DNA of 64,000 nt, taken from assembly GCF_000760515.2 (NCBI RefSeq), contig NW_013546121.1, positions 1-64,000 of the forward strand, in the 5' to 3' direction. The position numbers and the translations under genes were made by a program. Positions 53,398 through 64,000 of the stretch are shown one piece after another. Each line of letters opens with the position of its first letter. Within the stretch, counting starts at the first letter, position 1. The stretch is from Mitosporidium daphniae. Its lineage: Eukaryota; Microsporidia. The notes under the pieces were generated by a model. The model was not told the DNA's origin, ran no database searches, and saw only the letters and a list, made by a program, of their open reading frames with translations.

Positions 53398-56300
53398 ATG
53401 TCATCCATTGAGAAACTTTTGATTCGAGGAATCCGGTCGTATGATCCCCAGACACAGAATGTGATCGAGTTTTATACCCCGTTGACGATCATTGTTGGCC
53501 AAAATGGCGCGGGAAAAACTGTAAGCTCCAAGCACACTTGCACCCTTCCATTAGACCATTATTGAATGTTTAAAATTTGCCACAACTGGGGATCTCCCCC
53601 CCAATTCGAAGGGGGGAGCATTCGTGTACGATCCAAAGCTTGCACATGCAACAGAAGTAAAGGCTCAAGTGCGTTTGAAATTCAGAAATGTCAATAAACA
53701 GCCCATGATTGTGACAAGGTCTCTTCAACTGACACAGAAAAAAACAAAAACCGAAATGAAGACGCTGGAATCATTGTTGGTGATGAAAGACCCAATAAGT
53801 GGAGAGGTAGCTTTGCTTTTATTACAAGGTCTAGCAAATTTCTCTCAGCAGCCGATGTGCCGAGCTCGATACGGAAATGCCGAATCATTTGGGCGTCTCT
53901 CTCGCCATTTTGGACAATGTTATATTTTGCCATCAAGAAGAGGCGAGCTGGTACATTTTTTTGGCTTACTGACACCAATTAGGCCGTTGGCAGAGCCCTC
54001 GGTGCTGAAGAAAAAATTTGATGATATTTTCTCTGCAACAAAGTTCGTATCTTCAGCATTTACTGATTTGTCAACTAGATACTCGAAGGCACTAAATGAG
54101 CTCAAGGATATACGAAAGGAAATGCAGCAGGGACTAAAATTGGAGATCCAAAAGCTTGAGTTTCTTGCATCTGATGTCGACAAGGCGAATAAGGTTCAGC
54201 CAACCCTGCTATTACTAACATCAAGATCAAAATTTCGGTTCAGAATTTCAAGGATAAACTATCGCATTATTCTTGCAATGTTTCTTCGTTCGAAAGTAGC
54301 ATTACAAAATTATCTCTACTCATTGACGATGTAACGTCCAAAGGCAAAATCTCGCTCTCATTAGAACAATCGCTTGAAAAGAAAAAGAACCAACTGTCGG
54401 TTTTAGAGGAGGCCAGAAATGACCTTCTCTCCTCGATGAAAATCCTACAAGAGTCTGACAAAGAACTCGAGTCTTTTTTGAGCCTTCAAGTAAATGCCGT
54501 TAATTCTGCAGAAGCAGAACTTGAGGCGAATAGATCTGAAAAGGCCAATCTTTGCAAAGAAATCGAAGAAATAGAGAGGCAAAAAAAGACTGCTTCAAGT
54601 GAACTTTTACAGGCCACCAACGAACTACAGTTGCAACAATCCAGGATTGCAAAAATCCAGACCTTGATCTCATCCAATCTCGATCTGGATAAAGACGGGC
54701 TTACCTTTGCCAAGCTCAACTCTATTTTTTCGGAACTCCAGCACAAGGCAGAGGGGTTTGAAAAAGAGCTTTCACTGTTGACGGCAAAATACCATCAGGA
54801 AGAGAACGAACTAAAGATCAAAAGGCAAAGAATTAAAGACCAAATGCACAGTTTAACGGAAACAATTAAATCAAAGAAGCGAGAGCAATCCAATTGCCAT
54901 CTTCAAAAATCTTCCATTTTAAGCTCTCTTCAAGAATTGTCTTCAATATCCAGGGAGTTTATAGAGCAGCAAGAATTCCAATATCAAATGGAAAATGAAC
55001 TGTTGGCCAAAAAAAAGTCTACCTGTAGCCGTTTCCAATTTGAGGAAAAGCTTTCTCAATTGGAGAAGGAAAAATTACAGATTGAAGGGGAACTTTTGGA
55101 AAACCAGGATCTTCTTAAAGAGCTGAACAGGGCCTCTGAAGCGAATACAAAGATTTCCATTAAAAGAACTGATCTGCGAAGAAAGGAAATTGCATACAAG
55201 CAAGCGTTCAATTCTGTTTGCTCGTATTCCTCTCAGCATTTGGGAAATTCTCCTTCAGAGTCTATTGACGATATAATATCATACTGCGCACTTTCGTCGC
55301 ACGAATTGGACATCAAAAAGGGCGTAGTTTCCTCTAGTATTGAAGAGCTAGCCAAAGGAATCAACATCAACAAACTCAAATTGGAGTCGTTTCAGGCGCA
55401 ACTTGAAGAAGCCAACTCCAATTTGCTGAAAAACAGGCTGAAATCGGAGTCCTTTTTTGAGCTTGTAAAATGCAGTGGCTTGTTATCATCAAATGAATAC
55501 TTTGAACAGCAAACGTCTTTTCCTTTGGTTTTAAAAAAGCTGGACGCTCTTCATGTTGAGTTAACGAAGCGACTATCTTCTTCCAGGGAGTTGGAGAATA
55601 TTTACGGATCGTTTTTACAGGCCTCTCTTTGCACCTCAGAGTGTTCTTTGTGTTGTCGGCGCTTTTCTTGTGAACTGGAAAAAGAACGCTTTACATTGAA
55701 GCTTACAAATTTGATAGCAAATATTCCATCTGAAGTCAGGGTATATCAAGACCAATTGACAAAATTGGATGCGATTCATGTCAAGTCTCGTGAAATCCAA
55801 ACGCATTTGGACTACATACAAGATCTCGAGGGCGAGAGGATTCCCGCTTTGATCAAAAACATCGAAATCCACACTGGTCAAATTGAGGCGTTGAATTTGT
55901 CTCTTGAAAAAGCATCCAGCGAATTGAAATCGCTGGAAGAACTAGCGGGCAAATATGAGGGCTTGATGAAGCTCGTTGAAAGTGCAACGAAAATCCAAAA
56001 GGAAATCAAGCAAATTGAGCAGGAGATTTTGTTTATCGAAAAATCAGATAACATTGGCGTCAACTCTTCGCATTCGTTTGATTCGATTCAAGAAAAAACG
56101 GCCTCTCTTTTGCGAAAATCGACCATCATCAGGGGAGAGTCGGATGTCATAAGCAAAGATTATTCGACAAAGCTAAGCGATATACAAATGCTGGAGTTAC
56201 AACTGAAAGATAAATTTTCTGAACTGAACGTCCTGAAGTCGAAATTTGAACACAAATTGCGGCTAGAAAATCAGTTGGCCGAGCTAAGTAAGCTTGATTC

Positions 56301-57603
56301 TTCGCTGCAAGTTGAAATCCAATCCTCGCAAGCCTATTTGGACACTGAAAACCAAACTCTTTTGTCAGATATTCAGTCAAGATCCTGTGAAATCGCAAAT
56401 TCCTACAAAAACGACGAGTTGGCATTGAGAGAAGCCAGAAGATCCTTTTTAGCTTACTTCAATCCATTTTCGTTGATACTTTCAGAATGTTGTGAATGGG
56501 AAAACAGAAGAGGCATTGATTTCGTCACCTCGGAAGTGGTTTCTCTTCAGGACAAGATATCCCGGTTTTCTATCAAACAAGACGAGCTCAGGGAAACCAT
56601 TTCTCGGTTGGACGCTTTATTCCTTTCCTATTCCCAAAAGGCATCTGAGATAAGGAATATTGAAAGGAATGTTCGAGATAATATCAAATCCCGCTCCATG
56701 TCCAAGGCTATTTCTTTAAAGAGAGAGGAGCTTACCGGCCTGCTTAATGGATACTCTTCCGGATTACCTTATATTGAGTATAGACGTCAGGAGGAAGAGT
56801 TGAAAAGAGAGCATTCTGAGCTGCTTGTCAAGGTATCGATGGCACATTAAATTATAGAAAGCAGGGGTTGTTGGTGAAATCAAGCAAGTCGAATCGCATT
56901 TGCAAAGACTGGCAGCTGAACTCGATACCGATTATGGAGAAATCGAAAAGAAACACAAGTCCCAGTTTGTCAAGGTGAAGGTCACTGAGCTTGCCCTGGT
57001 TGATCTCGACCAATATGCCAAAGTGCTGGACTCGTAAGACTTTTCTTTCACGTAACCCATTGCTAGCGCTATTATGAAATACCATTCGTTGAAGATGGAG
57101 GAGATCAACAAAATCATTAGAGAGCTCTGGGTTTCCACATACCAGAGCTCCGACATAGATACCATTGAGATCCATTCTGATGCAGAAACTACTCGAGGAA
57201 ATCGCTCGTACAACTACAGGGTTGTCATGCTCAAAGGCGACACCGAGCTTGATATGCGCGGGAGGTCCTCTGCAGGCCAGAGGGTGCTAACTTCGATTAT
57301 CATCCGGCTGGCTCTTGCGGAGACATTTGGGCTGAATTGCGGCATTCTTGCTCTCGACGAGCCCACTACCAATTTAGACCGGTCAAATATTGAAAGCTTG
57401 GCAGAATCGCTTTCAAAGTACCGCATTTTGCTTTCCCCCATTTTAGCATCATTAAGGCGCGACGGAGACAGTTTAATTTCCAGCTTATCGTGATCACCCA
57501 CGATGAAGAGTTTGTGCAGCTATTGGGAAAATCCGAATTTACCGATTATTATTGGAGAGTTTCCAGGGATGAAAAGTACGGCGTACACATTGCTCATTTT
57601 TAG
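53398..57603 (+). CDS. RAD50: DNA double-strand-break repair ATPase Rad50
   Basis: Eight exons: 53398-53520, 53555-53806, 53835-53950, 53983-54193, 54226-56832, 56858-57033, 57067-57417 and 57447-57603; introns 34, 28, 32, 32, 25, 33 and 29 nt; 1,330 aa (human 1,312). Rad50 is the SMC-like ATPase of the MRN/MRX complex. Walker A is GQNGAGKT (residues 34-41); the N-lobe continues [18 protein letters not shown]. The long 54226-56832 exon is coiled coil with the zinc hook CSLC near residue 706. The ABC signature region ([13 protein letters not shown], near 1225), Walker B ([14 protein letters not shown]) and the His switch (IVITHDEEF) are intact. Confidence 0.97.
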
Positions 57604-57842
57604 CCAAAATTCGGTCATCGAAAGGCAGTCCATCGTTGCCGGCACTTCCACACACTGATACTAAATTAATAAAACACTGCATTCTCGTGTCGGGTCCAAC
57701 TGTGCAACACCGTTGTATGCTTGCAATCTCATACCTCTTTGGGGCGAGTTAGAAGAGTGCACCGCCTGCAGCGCTGTACGTGTACCGCCGCAAGCAGCTC
57801 ATTTTTGGTGGCGAAAGAAATCACATTTATTTATCGATGGGA

Positions 57843-59861
57843 TTAATTAAAATACTCATCTGTTTCTTCAAGAACCTCCTCAACCCACTCAGAGACGGTG
57901 GTCGATGCAGATAGCTCTTTTTTTGTGTTAAAGAGGTTGGGATCATTAAGGATATTACACCAGTCGGCTCTAGCAGCCTTTTTCCATGCAATCCAGTCGG
58001 CAACAAGATTTTGTTTGCTCTTTTCTTGATTTTGCTGAGTACTGACGATGTTTGCCTGATCTTCCTGGTCAAAGATAGCGGAATAAGATTTTAAATTCTT
58101 CTTGATGTCTTTGACCTTTTCAGGGCTAAGCAGGATTTTTGGTCTGGGTCTCCAAGAAAAGTTCTTCAAAACATCCATGGGCTGGCGACGCAAAGTCTGG
58201 CCTCTAAAGTCCCAAATTGTGTAATTGTTGTCGGACTTGCAAAGATAATGCAATTGAAAGGTTGCGAAAAACCTTCCCGAGGGATCCCATTCAGCATGGG
58301 TGGCATTAAAGTTTTCAATCGACGATAGCAATTCAAACTCTTCTTTATCGTTGATCGAGTAAAACTCCAACATTCCAGCCATGTTTTCGAGCCCACAGAA
58401 GACAAAAAACCGTCCCTTTGGATTCCAAAGAACAGACCCAATCGATCTCTTTTCAAATGACTTGATGAGCCCCATTTCGTACCGGGATGTGACGGTAAAA
58501 TCCTTGGATTTGAGGGGCTTTTTCATGTTGTAAAAATTGATGATAAGCTTTCCAGAGTCATTTTCAATCGTCGCAAATCGATCTCCAGTCATTTCCCACG
58601 AAAAAGAGGTCAGAAGCCCGTTGAGCTCCAGAAATTCCACAGAAACGTCCTTTTCGTTGAGACGAAAGATTTCAATCGAGCTGCTCTTTTTTCCCTTTGA
58701 CCGATCAACGGAAACCGCAAAGTATGTCGATTCAGCATGCCAATACAAGTTGCAATGGGATATGTTGAACAGGTTTTTGATACGCAGCAGCCTGAACGTT
58801 GGGATCTCCAAAACCGCAACTTTGGCCGGTGTATTTTCATACTCCATGCTCCAATAGGCAAGAAGGTTTTTAGAAGGCGAGAATGCAATGTCCACCACAG
58901 AAATGGCAGGAAGTCCCAAAGATTGGTTTCCCCCGTTGACGAAATTAAACGAGTCTGTGGAGTTCATCAAAAACACTTCGTTTTTGCCGACAAAGGCAGC
59001 ATATTTATCATCGTGTGACCATTTGACATTGGGCTCGCTCAAATTTTCAAACAAAAATGTTTTCACAAACATGCCGGTAGAAAGATCCCAAATCACCACG
59101 TTACTATTGAGGCCAGCAATCGGTTTGGCGCTATAAGTTACCATGAACTTGTCTGCTTTGGAAAACTCAACCGCAAACACCCCGGGGTGGGAAAACCGAT
59201 TTATGGGCTGGAATGTGGGCCCGCCTGAAATCATAATCCCTTGTTGGTGGAAAGAGGCCAGATAAATTCCAGTAGTTGACCATTGTAATCGATCCGAGAT
59301 GTTGGACTGTGAAAAAACACGCTCATCTTGGTGAGCACCTTCATTCCAGAAAATGGATATCGAATCGGAATGATGAGCAAGAAATTGATCCCTGGCTCGT
59401 TCATCACATAGCCATGACTTTAGGTGCCCCTTTTCGGTAAATGGCTCTGGTGTAAACTTGAATTCCGTGATGGGGGTTGACGCGATCGATGCAAGCTCCG
59501 AAAATGGAAGGACCAGAATGGTATGGTTCTTGTCTAACACTCTACCATGAAGCGCCTGCTGGACATTCTTGGCCTGAGTGGCGTCCTCTAGCTCGACAAA
59601 AAGAAAGCCTTTGCAATTTCCTGTTTCGGGATCTTTAGGAATATAAATGCCATTTTCACGAATTGTGCCAAAGGATCCGATCAGTTTGGTTTTAAGCAGA
59701 GTTATAAAAGCCTTTTCCTTTGCAGGCTCAAATTTCGGAATCTGGTCTAATAGCAAAATATGGTCTGTAGACAGATCAGGAGCGATCGAATACTCCTCCT
59801 CCAAATCTGTGAAATCTATTCCAAGCTCTTCAAGCGTAAACTGATTTCCCGGGCTGATCAT
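57843..59861 (-). CDS. PRT1: Translation initiation factor eIF3 subunit b (Prt1)
   Basis: Single-exon gene, 672 aa (yeast 763). eIF3b is a scaffold of the initiation factor 3 complex on the 40S subunit. The N-terminal RRM lies at about residues 35-125 (ENGIYIPKDPETGNCKGFLF). A WD40-like propeller follows, with eIF3b blocks such as TGIYLASFHQQGIMISGG, PSKNLLAYWSMEYENTPAKV and WDPSGRFFATF. The C-terminal helix (SWRPRPKILLSPEKVKDIKK) would contact eIF3a. It is convergent with RAD50; the 239-bp gap between them holds nothing I recognise. Confidence 0.95.
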   Translation of the reverse strand: MISPGNQFTLEELGIDFTDLEEEYSIAPDLSTDHILLLDQIPKFEPAKEKAFITLLKTKLIGSFGTIRENGIYIPKDPETGNCKGFLFVELEDATQAKNVQQALHGRVLDKNHTILVLPFSELASIASTPITEFKFTPEPFTEKGHLKSWLCDERARDQFLAHHSDSISIFWNEGAHQDERVFSQSNISDRLQWSTTGIYLASFHQQGIMISGGPTFQPINRFSHPGVFAVEFSKADKFMVTYSAKPIAGLNSNVVIWDLSTGMFVKTFLFENLSEPNVKWSHDDKYAAFVGKNEVFLMNSTDSFNFVNGGNQSLGLPAISVVDIAFSPSKNLLAYWSMEYENTPAKVAVLEIPTFRLLRIKNLFNISHCNLYWHAESTYFAVSVDRSKGKKSSSIEIFRLNEKDVSVEFLELNGLLTSFSWEMTGDRFATIENDSGKLIINFYNMKKPLKSKDFTVTSRYEMGLIKSFEKRSIGSVLWNPKGRFFVFCGLENMAGMLEFYSINDKEEFELLSSIENFNATHAEWDPSGRFFATFQLHYLCKSDNNYTIWDFRGQTLRRQPMDVLKNFSWRPRPKILLSPEKVKDIKKNLKSYSAIFDQEDQANIVSTQQNQEKSKQNLVADWIAWKKAARADWCNILNDPNLFNTKKELSASTTVSEWVEEVLEETDEYFN

Positions 59862-60137
59862 ATCGAGGTGGGCGCAAAGAGATGGATTAAAAAAGAAAAA
59901 TTTATTAATATTCTTCTCTCCAACGTGTATCCGGGAGGGGAATGTTAATTTTTAATATTTTAATTTCCCTCTTTGTTAATAAACACTTCACACCATGCAA
60001 TTAACTCCAGAACATTAATAGGCTTTCTTAATTGCGCTACAAATGCCAACGAGCCCGCTATCAACGTGCAGCGGCCTGCTCACAGAGGGTCGCGATTTAT
60101 TACCAGATGAAGATTTTACACTAATTTAAATTTTCTA

Positions 60138-61153
60138 ATGTCTTCAGAAAGTGCACATAGCGATTCCAGATTTCTGAGCTTCTTCTCCTATCTTTCTTCA
60201 TGTATTTCTTCGTTGCAACAGCTAAAAAAGGAACTGAACTTGAAACAACCCGGCTCATTTGATAATCTTGGACGAGAGGCTAAAAGTACGCTTGGATCGT
60301 TTTTTATGTTTAGATGTTTCTCCGACGCATTTGTTATTCGAAGGTGGGAAGCTTGATTTGGGAAAAATACTAAGCAATCAATTCCAAGTTTCGCATTCTT
60401 TTAACCTTGCCGCGGGTACCCTTCCATCGACGTACCACTTTGGGACCGTTTTTGTCGGCAAATCGGTAGCCCATTTTAATTTGATTGTAGAATTTTCTCC
60501 AAGGCATGCTTGACAGCAATGGCGATTTGCAGGGAAAAGTGCAGCTCTCCATGAGCCAAAATCTGACGGCAAAGTGTCAATGTCAAATTTCTTCGCGTCC
60601 AGGATATTCGATGTTTCAGTCTGAATCTGAATACCTGGGCCGGGACTATACTCTCAATGCCAAGGCGATCAATTTTGACCCAACAAATCTAACTGGTGTC
60701 TTTTCGCTTGGATACTTGCAATCAGTCTCGAAAAATGGCGGCCTTGCGCTCGGGATTGAGGGCATCTTGCAGCGCCCTATGCCTGAGGTCGAAGATGCCG
60801 GCATGACGTTTATTGCCAAATACACCACAGACGCCAAATCTATCTTTGTAGCAAACATTCAGAATTTTATTGGAGTTCAGCTCTCGTATTTTCATCGCGT
60901 AAATGAAAGTATTGAATTTGCGGCAGATATGCAGACCATTCTTGCAGGGCCTCAAAGAGAGGCACTTGCAACCGTTTCTTGCAAAATGGAACATAGACAG
61001 GCCAGTGTCCGCGCATCACTTGATTCACAAGGGAAACTGGGTATGTTTCTTGAAGAGAGACTCTTTGGAAGACTTGCGCTTTTAATATCCGGTGAGATTG
61101 ATCATCTCAAAGGAAGAAACAAATTTGGAGTTGGGTTAGCCATTGAAAGCTGA
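60138..61153 (+). CDS. TOM40: Mitochondrial outer-membrane translocase pore Tom40
   Basis: Three exons, 60138-60285, 60314-60465 and 60491-61153 (28- and 25-nt introns); 320 aa. Tom40 is the beta-barrel import channel. Family landmarks are KQPGSFDNLGREAKN, GGKLDLGKILSNQFQVSHSF, STYHFGTVFVG, GDLQGKVQLSM and the C-terminal strand NKFGVGLAIES. The start follows TAATTTAAATTTTCTA. Divergent from eIF3b across 276 bp. It supports retention of mitochondria or mitosomes. Confidence 0.92.
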
Positions 61154-61277
61154 TCGAACGAGATCACGGTGCCACCTCAAATAAATTAAATTGAAAATTT
61201 GCCGTTTTAAGATTAGCCCAATGATGAACTTACTTTTTAACTAATCCTTTCATCGAGTCATCCTGTTCGTGGCATTT

Positions 61278-62049
61278 ATGGGTGTCGATCCGTTGAATAA
61301 GAGTCCTCTATACTCAACAGAATCAACCGCGTTCTCCAATGGCGGTGCATTCCCTTCCTTTGCAAAGACCTCTAATTCAGGCAGTGCCGGAAAACAGCTA
61401 CTTGACACGCGTATTGGAAAGATGAAGGGGGGAATCCAAATCCATAGGATTTGGGAAAACAATGACCCCTTGTTGGGCCTTTCCATAAACGAGAAAATCA
61501 GAGGAGTTGCAAATCGGATTTTGCATTCCGATTTCTACAAGAAATGGTACCTCTTTCTTACCCTTCTCTCGACACTGTGTCTTGTGTTGACTTTCATGTA
61601 CACTTGGTATGTTATAGCATTTTAATGCCGCAGCCCGACGAATTCGTTGTTTTGCCTTGAATTTTTTGTCTTTTTTTCCATGGCTATAGAAATCTCACTG
61701 CGGTGGATCGTCCAGGGACAGGTTTGCGTCTTTGTTTGATTGTAGATGTATCTCCATGCAATTTCAAATGTGTTTGATCTTGTGATGCTTGTGCTATGTG
61801 GCGCGCTAATATACCTTATGCATGGACCGTGCTCTGGAAAGACCAGTCTTGAAAGCGAGGTGGACTCCTTTCTGTTGCTTTCAAGGAACATATTCCAATT
61901 CATCCGGTTGTACTGCATGGTAAACAAGTAAGCCTTTTCAAATCGGTTTTCTTTCACGAACTAGGCATCGATTGAGCCTAAAGACCCGTCTTTCCATGAT
62001 CGATTTCACAGACATCGAGTCAAATGGGTACCGGAGGGCCTTTAGTTGA
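61278..62049 (+). CDS. Voltage-sensor-like multispanning membrane protein
   Basis: Four exons: 61278-61606, 61634-61721, 61746-61927 and 61965-62049; introns 27, 24 and 37 nt; 227 aa. A cytosolic N-terminus of about 80 residues precedes four hydrophobic segments (FYKKWYLFLTLLSTLCLVL, LEFFVFFSMAIEISLRW, NVFDLVMLVLCGALIYLMHG, then LLLSRNIFQFIRLYCMV). The layout, with an arginine-bearing second segment and a N-x2-D-L third, resembles an ion-transport-domain voltage sensor protein found widely in fungi. That resemblance is from memory of the family pattern; transport function is inferred. Confidence 0.7.
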
Positions 62050-62074
62050 AATTTTTTAATTTAATAAATTTAAA

Positions 62075-63728
<1,654 letters not shown>

Positions 63729-63767
63729 AGGGAGGCTTTTAAATAAATTATTCAATCAGTCAGGATC

Positions 63768-64000
63768 CTATCCTTTTTGGCAAGATTCGTTCCAAATATT
63801 GAGCGTGCAGGAAAGGCAGCGGTATGGCTGCGAGATGGCTTTGATTGAAAACTCACTTGAAATCAGATTCAAAAATCCACAACCGGTACAGTTCCAAAAG
63901 ATCAGCGGGGAACTATTGAAAATATGTAATGAATGCCCAAATGAGGTACCTGTTAAAATGGCAAGAAAGCAGCGTATTTTGTTTTCCAAAGAAAATCTCA
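63768..64000 (-). CDS. Zinc-ribbon protein, C-terminal end (runs off right edge)
   Basis: Minus-strand 3' end: 63950-64000 (partial) and 63768-63912, joined by a 37-nt GT-AG intron (63913-63949) in consistent phase; 64 codons of coding sequence plus the stop are visible. The last exon carries C-x2-C pairs (NCTGCGF and YRCLSC) 24 residues apart, with a further Cys/His in SCHFN at the junction, like a treble-clef or ribbon zinc site. It ends NESCQKG. The family is not recognised from this fragment. Convergent with ROK1, stops 40 bp apart. Confidence 0.55.
   Translation of the reverse strand, partial: RFSLENKIRCFLAILTGTSFGHSLHIFNSSPLIFWNCTGCGFLNLISSEFSIKAISQPYRCLSCTLNIWNESCQKG

Noticed and set aside
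57604-57842. A structured RNA gene between RAD50 and eIF3b.
   Set aside because: The gap is GC-richer than other spacers, but no recognised RNA motif or convincing stem could be identified by eye.

Overview
This is a window of nuclear eukaryotic DNA with very dense, intron-rich genes. The gene set is that of a fungus or close fungal relative: a PMA1-type plasma-membrane proton pump, two hexosamine-pathway enzymes leading to chitin precursors, GPI1, DOP1, SET2, Elongator and Rad2. About 95 introns can be placed by reading frame and protein similarity, and nearly all are only 19-38 nt long. Gene ends lie tens of bases apart or overlap, and many start codons sit just behind an AAATTTAA-like motif. 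Together this suggests a compact genome at the base of the Microsporidia/Rozellomycota (the Mitosporidium or Paramicrosporidium type). That placement is inference; no search was run. A mitochondrial ribosome-assembly factor (RbfA-like) and a Tom40 argue for a mitochondrion that still translates, unlike canonical microsporidia.

Layout. 1-9.6 kb: SPT6 (minus, cut by the left edge), tRNA-Asn, RAD2/XPG, ribosomal protein uS5, GPI1/PIG-Q and ELP2. 9.9-24.5 kb: a giant DOP1 on the minus strand, SEC22, proteasome subunit beta-6, a secreted protein, GFA1 and the spliceosomal helicase PRP28. 24.5-25.85 kb: the only long stretch where no gene could be resolved. 25.85-34.3 kb: a small coiled-coil protein, archease, THG1, CHMP7 (with an in-frame TAG), ubiquitin-eL40, TFB4, SET2 and LSM6. 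34.3-48.9 kb: a synaptojanin-type phosphatase, PMA1, a RAD9-like clamp subunit, a small membrane protein, SQT1/AAMP, RBFA, NAA25 and phosphoacetylglucosamine mutase. 49-53.3 kb: a hypothetical protein, an inhibitor-2-like protein, several small uncertain genes, a dihydropteridine-reductase-like SDR and V-ATPase subunit c. 53.4-64 kb: RAD50, eIF3b, TOM40, a channel-like membrane protein, the helicase ROK1 and a zinc-ribbon protein cut by the right edge.

No operon-like or mobile system is visible; the genes are housekeeping and unlinked in function. The notable biology is in architecture and in a few gene choices: near-minimal introns at high density, GC-AG introns, a recurrent start-site motif joined in two places to a telomere-like AGGGTTA box, an in-frame TAG in an ESCRT gene, a D-to-E change at a metal-ligand position of Rad2, a PMA1 without the usual C-terminal tail, and archease and QDPR-like genes that are unusual for a fungus. 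Exon coordinates were derived by hand from frames and family conservation and have not been checked against transcripts.
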